NCBI RefSeq assembly: GCF_023684405.1
Contig: NZ_JAGSOI010000006.1
Span: 1 to 64,000 of the forward strand
Origin: Methanococcoides seepicolus
GTDB taxonomy: Archaea; Halobacteriota; Methanosarcinia; Methanosarcinales; Methanosarcinaceae
DNA: 64,000 nt
Reading direction: 5' to 3'
Shown here: positions 18,124-28,309 of the stretch, piece after piece
How the letters are laid out: every line of letters starts with the position of its first letter
Position numbering within the stretch: the stretch's first letter is position 1
Notes under the pieces: model-generated
Seen by the model: the letters and a program-made list of their open reading frames with translations, nothing else
What the model was told of the DNA's origin: nothing
Database searches by the model: none
Program-made: the position numbers and the translations under genes

Positions 18124-19590
18124 ATGAGTGAAAGGTCTGTAGGCATTGTGGCAACGAACTACCATACCATAGAAGGTGAGTTCCAGTTAGAAGGCGGTCA
18201 TACCCTGAAGAACATCAGGGTGGCCTATGAGACCTATGGTAATCTCAATAAGGAGAAAAGTAATGCGATCCTTGTCTGCCATGCTCTAACAGGCGATGCA
18301 CACGCAGCAGGCAGGCACAGTGGCGATGACATAAAACCGGGATGGTGGGATGACATCATCGGTCCTGGTAAAGCCCTTGACACTGACAGGTATTTCGTGC
18401 TATGTTCCAATGTTCTGGGAGGCTGTAAGGGTACTACCGGACCGGCTTCCCTCGATCCTGACACGGGCCGGCAATATGGTATCACTTTTCCGGTCATAAC
18501 GATGGGGGATATGGTGAATGTCCAGAAAAAGCTGATAGACTATCTCGGCATCACCACTCTCTTTGCAGTAGTTGGTGGTTCCATGGGTGGTATGCAGACG
18601 CTTCAATGGTGTGTTGCCTATCCTGAACTTGTAAAGAAAGCTGTGGTCATTGCTTCTACTGCGATCTCATCTCCGCAGCAGATAGCTTTCAATGAGGTTG
18701 GCAGGAATGCCATTATCTCTGACCCTGACTGGAATGGAGGGGACTATTACGATGGTGAACCTCCGGTAAATGGTCTTTCCACAGCAAGAATGATCGCTCA
18801 CATCACTTATCTTAGCGATGCTTCCATGCATGAGAAGTTTGGACGGAAATTGCAACAGGGTGAAAGCTACAAGTTCGATATGTCCAACGATTTTCAGGTG
18901 GAGAGCTATCTGAAATATCAGGGAGACACATTTACCGGCAGGTTCGATGCCAATTCCTATCTTTATGTTACAAAGGCTGTGGATTATTTCGACCTTTCAA
19001 AGAACGGTTCTCTGGCAGAAGGCCTTAAAGATGTGCAGGCAAAGATGCTGGTAATCTCAATAACTTCCGACTGGCTGTATTCGCCATATCATTCAAGAAA
19101 GATAGTCGAAGGTCTTACTGTAAAGGAACATGATGTAAGCTATCGCGAGATCGAATCCAGTTATGGACACGATGCCTTCCTGCTTGAAAGCGGCCAGATC
19201 AATTATGTCATTCATAATTTCCTGACCCACACGCTTATTTCTGATGTAATGACCGAAAAGGTTGCGACCATCAAAGAAGGCGTGAGCATCGAGAAGGCTG
19301 CAAAGGTAATGTTCGAGGAGGGCCTTACTCATCTGCCTGTCGTTAATGAGAACGGTTGCCTTATCGGTATCGTCACTTCCTGGGATATATCAAAAGCGGT
19401 CGCATTAAAGTGCAGCAAGCTGGAGAATATAATGACCAGGGATGTTCTGACGGCTTCCCCTGATGAACCGATAGTAGCTGCCGCCAAGAGACTGGAACGC
19501 CACAGCATCTCAGCTTTGCCGGTAGTTGGCGAGAAGAAAAGACTTATTGGTATCATCGATAGTGAGGACATCAGCCGATTGATCGGTTGA
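18124..19590 (+). CDS. metX: homoserine O-acetyltransferase with C-terminal CBS domains
   Basis: Residues 1-365 form an alpha/beta-hydrolase acetyltransferase. The nucleophilic Ser is in [10 protein letters not shown] (near residue 153), with Asp in ITSDWLYSP and His in SSYGHDAFL. It makes O-acetylhomoserine from homoserine and acetyl-CoA, the substrate of the MetY enzyme encoded just upstream. Residues 370-488 are a pair of CBS domains ([12 protein letters not shown] and [13 protein letters not shown] mark the two repeats). CBS pairs usually bind adenosyl ligands, so AMP, ATP or S-adenosylmethionine may control flux; this is an inference. The MetX-CBS fusion is known from methanogens. Confidence 0.93.
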   Translation: MSERSVGIVATNYHTIEGEFQLEGGHTLKNIRVAYETYGNLNKEKSNAILVCHALTGDAHAAGRHSGDDIKPGWWDDIIGPGKALDTDRYFVLCSNVLGGCKGTTGPASLDPDTGRQYGITFPVITMGDMVNVQKKLIDYLGITTLFAVVGGSMGGMQTLQWCVAYPELVKKAVVIASTAISSPQQIAFNEVGRNAIISDPDWNGGDYYDGEPPVNGLSTARMIAHITYLSDASMHEKFGRKLQQGESYKFDMSNDFQVESYLKYQGDTFTGRFDANSYLYVTKAVDYFDLSKNGSLAEGLKDVQAKMLVISITSDWLYSPYHSRKIVEGLTVKEHDVSYREIESSYGHDAFLLESGQINYVIHNFLTHTLISDVMTEKVATIKEGVSIEKAAKVMFEEGLTHLPVVNENGCLIGIVTSWDISKAVALKCSKLENIMTRDVLTASPDEPIVAAAKRLERHSISALPVVGEKKRLIGIIDSEDISRLIG

Positions 19591-19724
19591 TCCTTTTACT
19601 TTCGACTTTTAGACTTTTACAGGCATTTCATCTGCTATGTGATACAAAGAATGAAAAAAATGGAGGAAAAAAGTGAATTGTAATGTTGTGCTATGCGATA
19701 GCGCCTGGTTATCTCCTGAGCGTA

Positions 19725-20270
19725 TTAGTAGAGTATTTCGTCGGCATAGTGATTCTCATGCTCCTTCTCCAGACAATCCTCGCATAAGAGCACTTCTCTT
19801 TGCTCTTCATCTGAGCATTCAATACAACTCCACGTGGCAATAGTCTTCACCATTTGCTCCTCACACGATTCACAGTATCGATATTTTGGTTTGTTCTTAG
19901 AAACAACACGAGGATATTCTGTTTCCTTTTCAGGTTCTACAATCTTTTCTAGCGTAATAATATGCTGAATATCATCGCCGAAATCGTAAACATACTCCAT
20001 CGTATTGCCTTCTATGAGACCAAGTTGATCAATCTGTTTCTTAGCGCCACTACCCCTTCCATCTGGTTCGATTTCGCCGAAGCCTTTTGAGTACCACACT
20101 TGACCTGAATAGAATTCGCTCAGATGATCCCATGTATCATGATTGAATGCTTCACGAATGATATAATCAAAATCACCAAGCGTCTGATTGCCCTTAATTT
20201 CAATACGGCGCCAAAGCCTTTTCCGGTATTTCAAAGCAGCCTTAAATGCGTATACTTTCTCTTTTTTCAT
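19725..20270 (-). CDS. pRiA4b ORF-3-like protein with a C-terminal zinc-binding domain
   Basis: The first ~125 residues match the pRiA4b ORF-3 family: FKAALKYRKRLWRRIEI at the start, then DHLSEFYSGQVWY, then YVYDFGDDIQHII. The family is widespread, linked to mobile elements in name only, and of unknown function. The last 50 residues carry Cys pairs (CESC, CIEC, CEDC) and a final HENH that look like one or two zinc sites of B-box type. I chose ATG 20270, with GAGTGA at good spacing; a GTG at 20279 is possible. It converges on metX and has its own promoter. Confidence 0.8.
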   Translation of the reverse strand: MKKEKVYAFKAALKYRKRLWRRIEIKGNQTLGDFDYIIREAFNHDTWDHLSEFYSGQVWYSKGFGEIEPDGRGSGAKKQIDQLGLIEGNTMEYVYDFGDDIQHIITLEKIVEPEKETEYPRVVSKNKPKYRYCESCEEQMVKTIATWSCIECSDEEQREVLLCEDCLEKEHENHYADEILY

Positions 20271-20450
20271 AATTATCACTCTTTGGATGATACTGTTGCG
20301 TATATATTATGTTTTTCTTAGCGCAGAGAAGGCAAATATGGGTTATAATATTCCATGACATCAGTTAACATAAATATTTAATTTGATAACAACTGTCAAA
20401 TTCTATAGGGTTAAAAAATGGAACGTCAAAGTTGGGATAAAAGAGATAAT

Positions 20451-22856
20451 TCATTCCATCTCTTTTTCAGTTTCCAGAACTTTCAATGATATCTTCATCA
20501 CGGAATCCGGGTTGAGCGAGATCGATTCGATACCTTCTCTCACAAGGAACTCTGCAAATTCGGGGAAATCACTGGGTGCCTGACCACAAATTCCACTGTG
20601 TTTGCCATTCCTCTTTGCTCCCTGAACTGCCATGGATACCATTTTCTTCACAGCTTCATCCCTTTCATCAAAGGACGAGGCTAAGATCTCCGAATCCCTG
20701 TCCACTCCAAGGGTCAGCTGGGTAAGGTCATTGGAGCCGATGGAAAAACCATCGAAGTACTTGCTGAACTCATCGATCAACAGTACATTGCTTGGTATCT
20801 CACACATGACATATACCTGCAGGCCGTTCTGTCCCCTTTCCAGACCGTTCCTTTTCATTTCAGCGATCACTTTTTCCGCTTCCTCTACACGCCTGCAGAA
20901 AGGTATCATAAGGATAAGGTTTGTAAGTCCCATCTCATCCCTGACCTTCTTCATGGCCTTGCACTCAAGCGCAAATCCTTCTCTGTAGCGCTCATCATAA
21001 TAGCGGGATGCTCCCCTGAAACCTATCATGGGGTTGCTCTCTTCGAACTCGAAATATTTCCCGCCAATCAGGCTTGCATACTCGTTCGATTTAAAATCGC
21101 TCATACGCACCACCACAGGTTTCGGATAGAATGAAGCCACAATGGTCGCTACACCCTGGGAAAGCTTTTCCACGAAATAGTCTTCCTTGCTCTTGTACCC
21201 GGCTGTGAGTTTCTCAATTTCTTCAAGCACACTTTCATCTTCAACCTTTTCAGGATGGATCAGTGCCATTGGGTGGACCTTGATATAACTCGAGATGATG
21301 AACTCAAGTCTTGCGAGTCCGATACCATCGTTCGGTATCATGGAAAGGGAAAAGGCCTCTTCCGGATTGCCGAGGTTCATCATCATCTCGGTCTTTGTCT
21401 TTCCCAGACCCTTGAGGTCAACGGTCTCTATGTGGAAAGGCAGTATGCCTTCGTAGACCCTGCCGATATCCCCTTCAGCACAGCTGACTGTGACATCCAT
21501 CCCGTTCTTCAGTTTTTCAGTTGCATCTTGTGCACCCACTACTGCCGGGACCCCGAGCTCACGGCTGACGATAGCGGCATGGCATGTCCTTCCACCTTTA
21601 TTGGTGATGATGGCGGCCGCACGTTTCATTATAGGTTCCCAGTCAGGAGTGGTCGTATCAGCTACCAGTATCTCTCCCTGTTTGAAAGAAGAAAGTTTGG
21701 AAACATCATCGATCACATGCACCGTACCAGTCGCTATCTTGTCACCTACACTTCTGGCAGTGACGAGAACATCCGATTGCTCATCGAGGAAATAGGTCTC
21801 AAGGACATCCTTTCTTTTCCTTGACTGCACGGTCTCAGGCCTTGCCTGTACAATGAACAGCTCATCAGTGTTACCGTCTTTTGCCCATTCTATGTCCATG
21901 GGTACGGCCTGACCTTTCTTTTTAGAATAGTGGTCCTCAATGGTGGCAGCATATTTTGCAAGCAGGAGTATCTCATCATCGTTGATGCAGAACTTTCTCT
22001 GGTCTGCAAGGGGAACTTCCACATTACGGGTAAGAATACGGGAATCCCCACGTCCGTATATCATCTTTATCTCTTTGCTGCCCATCCTTTTCTTGATTAT
22101 AGGCATGTAGCCTTCTTTTAAGGTGGGTTTGAAGACGTAGAACTCATCCGGATTGACAAGTCCCTGCACGATGTTCTCCCCAAGGCCGTAAGCGCCGGTT
22201 ATGAATACAACACCCTCGAAGCCGGTTTCGGTGTCTATGGTGAATATGACCCCGCTGGATGCAAGGTCTGAGCGTACCATCTTCATGACGCCTATTGACA
22301 GTCCGACCTTGAAGTGATCGAATTTGTGGTGCACACGGTAGGATATCGCCCTGTCCGTGAAAAGAGAAGCAAAGCACCGGTTACATGCATCTTTCAGGGA
22401 GTGGTAGCCGTGTACATTTAGGTAGGTTTCCTGCTGTCCTGCAAATGAAGCATCAGGAAGGTCCTCTGCTGTTGCAGAACTGCGAACTGCCACATCGGTC
22501 TCAGTTCCATACTCTTCGCTCAGTTTGTCGTAAGCTTCTTTTATCTCTTCCCAGAGATCATCCGGTATCCCTGCATCGAGTACTATGCTCCTTGCTTTTT
22601 TCCCTCTTTCTGCAAGGTCAGTGACATCTGCTGTGTCCAGTCCTTCCAGACTATCCTTAAGTTCTTGCAGCACACCTGCAGATTCCAGGACATGCCAGTA
22701 AGCATCCGCTGTAATCGCAAAACCGTTTGGTATCTTAATATCCTTCCCTGTCAGTTCCCTATACATCTCACCTAGTGAGGCATTTTTACCTCCGACAGAA
22801 GGTATATCCTCTATACGTATCTCTTCGAACCATCGAATGTATTTACTATCTCCCAT
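20451..22856 (-). CDS. ppsA: phosphoenolpyruvate synthase
   Basis: Pyruvate, water dikinase makes phosphoenolpyruvate from pyruvate with ATP, giving AMP and phosphate, and opens gluconeogenesis in methanogens. All three domains are present: an N-terminal ATP-grasp domain (SVGGKNASLGEM, then VRSSATAEDLPDASFAGQQ), the swivelling phosphohistidine domain with GGRTCHAAIVSRELG, and a C-terminal PEP-binding barrel ending with GSNDLTQLTLGVDRD and GICGQAPSD. At 801 residues it is full length. The gene is transcribed alone, with a strong terminator for the upstream neighbour between the two. Confidence 0.96.
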   Translation of the reverse strand: MGDSKYIRWFEEIRIEDIPSVGGKNASLGEMYRELTGKDIKIPNGFAITADAYWHVLESAGVLQELKDSLEGLDTADVTDLAERGKKARSIVLDAGIPDDLWEEIKEAYDKLSEEYGTETDVAVRSSATAEDLPDASFAGQQETYLNVHGYHSLKDACNRCFASLFTDRAISYRVHHKFDHFKVGLSIGVMKMVRSDLASSGVIFTIDTETGFEGVVFITGAYGLGENIVQGLVNPDEFYVFKPTLKEGYMPIIKKRMGSKEIKMIYGRGDSRILTRNVEVPLADQRKFCINDDEILLLAKYAATIEDHYSKKKGQAVPMDIEWAKDGNTDELFIVQARPETVQSRKRKDVLETYFLDEQSDVLVTARSVGDKIATGTVHVIDDVSKLSSFKQGEILVADTTTPDWEPIMKRAAAIITNKGGRTCHAAIVSRELGVPAVVGAQDATEKLKNGMDVTVSCAEGDIGRVYEGILPFHIETVDLKGLGKTKTEMMMNLGNPEEAFSLSMIPNDGIGLARLEFIISSYIKVHPMALIHPEKVEDESVLEEIEKLTAGYKSKEDYFVEKLSQGVATIVASFYPKPVVVRMSDFKSNEYASLIGGKYFEFEESNPMIGFRGASRYYDERYREGFALECKAMKKVRDEMGLTNLILMIPFCRRVEEAEKVIAEMKRNGLERGQNGLQVYVMCEIPSNVLLIDEFSKYFDGFSIGSNDLTQLTLGVDRDSEILASSFDERDEAVKKMVSMAVQGAKRNGKHSGICGQAPSDFPEFAEFLVREGIESISLNPDSVMKISLKVLETEKEME

Positions 22857-22978
22857 TGATTAACCCCCAGCTATCAGAATGAATTATTCTTTTTAACTGT
22901 TAATAAGATTAATTTTTAAGGGTATTAGAGTTTTTGGAGAAAGGGATATAGTTGATAGAATTTATCCTAAAAAAAGAG

Positions 22979-23015
22979 GCATGGAGTAAAAGCTGATCAC
23001 TTTTAGTATCCATGC
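22979..23015 (-). terminator. intrinsic-type terminator of the secreted repeat protein
   Basis: GCATGGA (22979-22985) pairs with TCCATGC (23009-23015), and TAAAAG (22987-22992) with CTTTTA (23000-23005), leaving a seven-base loop. Read on the minus strand, the stem is followed by a run of Ts (22968-22975), the classic shape of a terminator, 17 bases after the stop codon of the repeat protein. Confidence 0.8.
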
Positions 23016-23031
23016 AATTGCTATTCTAATT

Positions 23032-23778
23032 TCACTCTAATAAGACCACGATCTTCAAGGTTCCGCTTTGTGGCGGTAAACTTGCTGTGACCATTGGTCC
23101 ATAGTAAGCTTCTATCCTTGTTCCTTCAGTAAGGTCTTCAATGGTAAGTTCGTTCCCATTGCTGTCTGTGATGGTTGTTTCCTGACCGATACTCAGGTAG
23201 ATGTCACATGGATATCCTTCACCGATCTCAACATCATCCTCATCCAGAAGGATCATCGTGCTGCTGGTCCATTTTTCTGTTCCGAGAATGGTTCCGAGAG
23301 TCTTTACAGGTTGTAGGATACCTGGTTTTTCGTCTTCATCAAGTACGACAATGCTAACGGCTCCGCTTTGTGGTGGCAGGCTTCTGGTTGTAGCAGGTCC
23401 GTAATATGCTTCTATCCTTGTTCCGTTTTCAAGGTATTCAATGGTGAGTTCGTTCCCATTGCTGTCTTTAATGGTTGTTTCCTGGCCGATCTTCAGATAG
23501 ATGTCACATGGATAACCTTCACCGATATCGCTCTCATCCTGGTCCAGAAGGAGAACTGTTGTACTATCCCATGTTTCGATTCCGATGATGGTAGCAATGG
23601 TATTCAGAGGTTGCAGTTCGTCGTTGTTTCCACCATCAACAGCAGGTGAATTTTCTGCTTCCAGTCCACCTTCATCTATCAGTATTTTTTCATCAGCATC
23701 AGCATTCATTATCATGGCACCGGCAGTTATGGCTGCGAGTACCGTGAGTACAAGTAATGGTATGTATGTGTTTTTCAT
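23032..23778 (-). CDS. secreted protein with two tandem ~85-residue repeats
   Basis: A signal peptide or anchor (about residues 5-24) is followed by an acidic linker and two copies of one domain, at about 55-148 and 157-247. Each copy runs from a TIIGIETW or TILGTEKW start through GEGYPCDIYL, GQETTI, DSNGNELTIE, GTRIEAYYGP and SLPPQSG to a hydrophobic strand. The copies are about 80% identical, also in the DNA, so the duplication is recent or kept alike by conversion. The fold resembles small beta-barrel proteins of the DUF3221 type, but that is a loose match. Each unit has one Cys. The function is unknown; it acts at the cell surface. Confidence 0.75.
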   Translation of the reverse strand: MKNTYIPLLVLTVLAAITAGAMIMNADADEKILIDEGGLEAENSPAVDGGNNDELQPLNTIATIIGIETWDSTTVLLLDQDESDIGEGYPCDIYLKIGQETTIKDSNGNELTIEYLENGTRIEAYYGPATTRSLPPQSGAVSIVVLDEDEKPGILQPVKTLGTILGTEKWTSSTMILLDEDDVEIGEGYPCDIYLSIGQETTITDSNGNELTIEDLTEGTRIEAYYGPMVTASLPPQSGTLKIVVLLE

Positions 23779-23924
23779 GATATCACCTTGGATTATATGA
23801 TGTTAGTAATTGGCTTCAGGTGATAGAATGAGTACTTCTTATATATCCATTACTTTAACTACAGTTCAATTTGTAGTCTTCTGAATGCGTTTTTTTAAAA
23901 AAGGAAGGCGAATTGGATCCGCCT

Positions 23925-26441
23925 TTAATCGCCCTTTTTCGACTCTCTGATCTCCCTTATACGCCTTACTGCAATTTCTCCAAGGAACAGCAATAACGCA
24001 GCGATCAGGAAGAAGAGTTTCTGGCTTTCGGACCTTTGTACACTCTTAAGGGAATTTCCTCTTGCATCCTTTAACAGGAGGGCAAGAGCTTCATTCTCGG
24101 TGTATGTCTTACCGCTATTTTCTTTGATGAACACCGGAAGATCTTCATTCATACCGACATCACGGTATTCGATGGCATAGTTCACAGCTATCGGATAGCC
24201 TGAAACATCGTGGAAACCAATGTTCTTCGGGTCGATCGTGGTCTCATAGGTGTTCCTTCCTGTGACTGCAAGTTCAAGGGTATTCCCTTTGTATCTCAGC
24301 ACAGGTGTGTTCCCATCGTAATGGGTTATGTAAAGCGTAGCAGGAGTGCCGAACCACGTATCCTCAGCTTCAACAACAGTGCCTTCCTCGACCTGTGGAT
24401 TGCCGATAGCCCAGTTCATTGTAGATGATATGAGCTTCGAATTGTTTGTTTCCCTATTATATATCTCGGAAGCCCATCTCGCTTCTCCACCTTCTCCGTT
24501 ATCCGTGGTGATGGCTGCCACCCTGCCAAGTCCATATCTCCATGTGGTTACTACTGGTTTACCTGTGGATGTAATGATTATTCTGTCTGCACCTGGTTTT
24601 GGGGTAACGTCATTGTAACCTGTAATGTTACCTTCGATGTCGAAGTCGCGGGTGATGAAGTGATTTGGATTTAGTTCAACTAATTTGAAACTACCTGTTT
24701 CCTCAGTATTGTTTGTAGTTTCATCAATTGGTTCCGGTTGTAAAATAGTTGAACTTTCAATATTTCCTATATAAGATTCAGTTAAAATGTAGTTTGAAGT
24801 TGTAGCTTCACCTTCCACTTCTTCAATGAACATTTGTGCATAGTTTCTCGACGGTTCAAAATCGACATGGTGGATGAACAAAAAAGTAATTGATTGTTCT
24901 TCTTTCATCTCTTTAGCTATTGCAACACTTTGCTCATAAGAGTTAGCGATCTGACCATCTGACAATATTATTACTAATTTATCACCGGTTTCTTTAGATA
25001 ACAGATCTTTAGTGACGCTCAATCCTGCATCAAGATCAGTTCCAGAACCAGATGTTAATTCCGATAAAATCGTTTTGAGAGTTTCCCTGTTTTCTACACT
25101 ATTCAATGAGATCATTTCAGATTTTACAGTTGCTTCAGATGAGAATATAACTATCCCTGCGTTTGCATCCCACAGTTCATCATAATCAATTAGTTCATAT
25201 GTCGATGCTCTCACTTTGTTCAATATCTGATAGCTAACATCTTCTTCTTCATCTTTTGTATGTGTAAGTGGGTTATATTCCGATCCACCTACATCAATAG
25301 AGCCACCAGAGCTACTGCCGGATGTATCTATTAAAAAAACAACTGTTTCCCCACCAGTCCATTCCGTAGCTTTTGAAATAACCGGAAGTAGCTCTTCTAA
25401 AGGAGAGTCGAGATAATCGCCATTGTTGTAAGCACGCTCGCCGCCAACTACTACAAGTCCGTTTCCTTCTGTAACATATTCTTTTAACATTTCTATGTCT
25501 GAATCAGAAAGGCTTGATATTATTTGATTATCCAGAACAACGGTTTTTTTGTTATTGATGCCTTCAAGACCGTTTTTGTATGTTGGACTGTAGAGATCGA
25601 ATAATATTTTAGCAAGTGGAGCATTGATGTCATCTGTTACGAATTGTATCTTCGGTTTTGGTACTACGTAGATCGATTTGTAATACTTGTTGTTAATGGC
25701 ATCTGCATCTTCACTCAGTTGTGTAAGTTCAACCCTTATCTCATGGGCGCCCAGTTTATCTAACTCAAAAGATGAAGTTGTGATGGTTCGTGTACGTGTA
25801 TTTTGAGTAAATGTACCCTTTCTGATTGGCTTTTCACCGGCATATGCATCTAAGCTGTATTTTATCTCATCATTGCCTGCCTGGGAGACCAGTATATCGA
25901 ATTGGATCTCATTGTTTCTGACCACGGTCTTTTCCCCAAGTATCTGGACACTTATATCGTTCTTTTTAAGCTCAGGTTCAACGGAGTAAACGATCGTACC
26001 CATCTCTTTTGCATACTGGAGGGATTCGTCGATGTCTTTGCCAAAATTGCTGTTACCGTCACTGACGAGCACGATCTGGTTGTCTCCGGTGGAATATTGC
26101 TCGATGACATCTCCAAGGGAAGTGCTCTCACCGGTCAGGCGGATGAATGTTGTCGGAGTATTGGCTGTGAGCGACTCATAGACGTTCATTCCTACACCTT
26201 CCTCGAACAGGCTCATACTGGCGGTCTCATCGGAAATTACCACAAGGTTCGGATTCTCGTCACTTGTCACATCACTGACAATGGCAGAGGGGGATGCAAG
26301 TGCGATGACCAGAAGTGAAAGCACGATCATGCGTGAGATGATAATTGGTCTTCTTGCTCCTTCCCTGAGAAGGAAAAGTCCTCCTGCTATTACAGGCAGT
26401 ATCAATGCAAACATCAATGGTTGTTCGAACGTGAAGGTCAT
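23925..26441 (-). CDS. large membrane protein with a VWA domain (last gene of the MoxR operon)
   Basis: The protein is 838 residues. Two helices lie near the N-terminus (about 8-25 and 35-52). A first alpha/beta domain starts with VVISDETASMS. The main von Willebrand A domain has FLIDTSGSSSGG near residue 370, the metal-ion site of VWA folds, and KLVIILSDGQ. A class I glutamine amidotransferase-like segment holds GNGLVVVGGERAYNNGDYL. A C-terminal helix at about 805-825 anchors it, leaving most of the chain outside. It overlaps the upstream VWA gene by four bases (ATGA). Proteins of this build are predicted to be exposed partners of MoxR ATPases. The middle part (about 300-620) is richer in A and T than the ends. 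Confidence 0.82.
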   Translation of the reverse strand: MTFTFEQPLMFALILPVIAGGLFLLREGARRPIIISRMIVLSLLVIALASPSAIVSDVTSDENPNLVVISDETASMSLFEEGVGMNVYESLTANTPTTFIRLTGESTSLGDVIEQYSTGDNQIVLVSDGNSNFGKDIDESLQYAKEMGTIVYSVEPELKKNDISVQILGEKTVVRNNEIQFDILVSQAGNDEIKYSLDAYAGEKPIRKGTFTQNTRTRTITTSSFELDKLGAHEIRVELTQLSEDADAINNKYYKSIYVVPKPKIQFVTDDINAPLAKILFDLYSPTYKNGLEGINNKKTVVLDNQIISSLSDSDIEMLKEYVTEGNGLVVVGGERAYNNGDYLDSPLEELLPVISKATEWTGGETVVFLIDTSGSSSGGSIDVGGSEYNPLTHTKDEEEDVSYQILNKVRASTYELIDYDELWDANAGIVIFSSEATVKSEMISLNSVENRETLKTILSELTSGSGTDLDAGLSVTKDLLSKETGDKLVIILSDGQIANSYEQSVAIAKEMKEEQSITFLFIHHVDFEPSRNYAQMFIEEVEGEATTSNYILTESYIGNIESSTILQPEPIDETTNNTEETGSFKLVELNPNHFITRDFDIEGNITGYNDVTPKPGADRIIITSTGKPVVTTWRYGLGRVAAITTDNGEGGEARWASEIYNRETNNSKLISSTMNWAIGNPQVEEGTVVEAEDTWFGTPATLYITHYDGNTPVLRYKGNTLELAVTGRNTYETTIDPKNIGFHDVSGYPIAVNYAIEYRDVGMNEDLPVFIKENSGKTYTENEALALLLKDARGNSLKSVQRSESQKLFFLIAALLLFLGEIAVRRIREIRESKKGD

Positions 26442-28309
26442 AGTTCACCCCGGTTTCTAATGATAAGGATCTCAAGGACTACCAGCAGCATTGCAATGAT
26501 GATAAGGTAGATATCAACGTATTTATTTGCAGTATATGTGGTCTGTCGGATGATATCGCCTCCTTCATTTGACGTTGCTCTTTCAAGAACGTTCGAGGAG
26601 TCTACTGTGGTATCGGATTCCATATCATCGTAAAGGTTCACAGCTATTCTTTTGCCAGCTACCTCATAGACACCCACTTCATCATAGAGCAATCTGCTCG
26701 TGGTTATAGAACCTGAAGGGGTTGTAACCTCCTGCTCCTTTGACAATGCTGAAACGGCACCGGTCTGGACATTGTAATCTCCAATATCACCAGTACCTCC
26801 AAGCCATGCGATAACCTTTGCCCAGAACACAGGATATTCCGGAAGGTTGTGGAAATTGTTCCATGCATACTCTCCGAGCATATCGCTTAATCCGAGGTAC
26901 ATGACAGTACCGTCACCGACATTCCAATATGCAAGCATCGGTACATTCGATGGGGTATCAACAAGGGACACTGCATCAGACCTGATGGTCGAATTCAGAT
27001 AAGTGTAGACGGCTATATCCTCGAACTTCACTTCATCTGTGAGCCTCGTGTCCTGTTCGACCTTCAATGCCACGCCTTTACTGCTCTCTGAGGTGGTAAT
27101 GATCTTTACAGGAAGCAATTGCATAAGGTCGATGTTCGCATTCTTCGGGTCAAGTGCAGGCGTGGCGATAACAAGCACGTTCCCGCCGTCCTTAATAAAA
27201 GTGCTAAGCCTTGCAGCTTCTTCAGATGTTATTGCCCTTTGTTGTGTATCGACAACAATGACCTTATAATCACTAAGGTCGGCAGGCACATTATTGGATT
27301 GTGTTGCCTTTATGTTCGGCAGCAGTGAAAGGGCAGTTGACGAAGGTGATCTTTTAACATCGGTAACAAGAAGCAGTTCGTTCTGCACATTTGCCGGAAT
27401 TGATACGTAGGCGACATTATCAACTGCAAGCTTGTCTTCCCTGTCTATCTTGATCTCCGTAATACCGGTTCCAAGGTCGGTCAGCTTGAATTGTTTAGTT
27501 GAAAATGGCCCTATATCGAGTGTCACACTCTTTTTGCTCTGGCTTCCCGGCGTATCGATGATCATCTTGACGTTCTGTGTCGTTTCCATGTAGTTCTTGA
27601 CAACACAATTGTAAGTGTAGCCCGTCTCCTCGGCATCGATCCAGCCTTGTATTATACCTACATTGTCAGTTGGTGAACCTACCCTTACAAATGTCACTTT
27701 CAATCCGTAGGATTCAGCAAGTCTCATAGCCGATACAGGGTCTTCTCCCTGCCAGTTAGTGAAATCGGATATGACCACGATCCTCCCTCCCTCATTGGAA
27801 AGGGTTCTCATGGCATTGGTAATTGCACTTGAGAGGTCTGCAACAGAACCTTTCGGAGTAAGGCTGTCAAGGGCGTTCTTAGTAGCTGAAGATCCGCCGG
27901 CTTCCAGTACGTTCACCGGAATGTTCTCTGCGAGTATTATGCTGTTCTTCTTACTGACATAGGTCTTAGCAATATCAGTGGCACTATCGAACCTGCCCTC
28001 AGTGTTCATACTGGCAGAGGCATCAATGACGAATATCGTATGTTCGCCGCTAAGTTCCTCTTCAGCGGTATAGAACGGTCCGGCTATAGCAACGGAGATC
28101 AATATCAATATGAGCAGTTGAGCAAGGAATATCGGGTCCTTTATAAGTCGCCTCAATGATGCAAATCTCTTCTTTTTCTTCTCCGCACGCATCAGGAACA
28201 TAAGGGAAGGTATCTTCAGTTCCAGGGGTTTTGGGCGTAACAGGTACAATATGATAAGTGGGATTATGCTTGCCAGGGCAGCGAGCCCGAGTATGTTCGC
28301 AAAAGGCAT
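26438..28309 (-). CDS. BatA-like membrane protein with a VWA domain
   Basis: The N-terminus is the BatA/aerotolerance type: a helix at about 5-25, the motif LLRPKPLELKIPSLMF, and a second helix at about 62-80. It is followed by a VWA domain whose metal site is FVIDASASMN near residue 92. A beta-rich region and a DUF4159-like or ThuA-like segment (GGNVLVIATPALDP) follow, and a single helix near 598-617 closes the protein. It starts one base inside the stop of the DUF58 gene (TAATG) and overlaps the next VWA gene by four bases, so all are translated in coupling. The MoxR/VWA pairs elsewhere act as chaperone-like assembly systems for metalloenzymes or surface proteins; the client here is not known. 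Confidence 0.85.
   Translation of the reverse strand: MPFANILGLAALASIIPLIILYLLRPKPLELKIPSLMFLMRAEKKKKRFASLRRLIKDPIFLAQLLILILISVAIAGPFYTAEEELSGEHTIFVIDASASMNTEGRFDSATDIAKTYVSKKNSIILAENIPVNVLEAGGSSATKNALDSLTPKGSVADLSSAITNAMRTLSNEGGRIVVISDFTNWQGEDPVSAMRLAESYGLKVTFVRVGSPTDNVGIIQGWIDAEETGYTYNCVVKNYMETTQNVKMIIDTPGSQSKKSVTLDIGPFSTKQFKLTDLGTGITEIKIDREDKLAVDNVAYVSIPANVQNELLLVTDVKRSPSSTALSLLPNIKATQSNNVPADLSDYKVIVVDTQQRAITSEEAARLSTFIKDGGNVLVIATPALDPKNANIDLMQLLPVKIITTSESSKGVALKVEQDTRLTDEVKFEDIAVYTYLNSTIRSDAVSLVDTPSNVPMLAYWNVGDGTVMYLGLSDMLGEYAWNNFHNLPEYPVFWAKVIAWLGGTGDIGDYNVQTGAVSALSKEQEVTTPSGSITTSRLLYDEVGVYEVAGKRIAVNLYDDMESDTTVDSSNVLERATSNEGGDIIRQTTYTANKYVDIYLIIIAMLLVVLEILIIRNRGEL

Noticed and set aside
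23925-26441. Horizontal transfer of the AT-rich middle of the last VWA gene
   Set aside because: Frame and domain order are continuous; local AT-richness alone is weak evidence.
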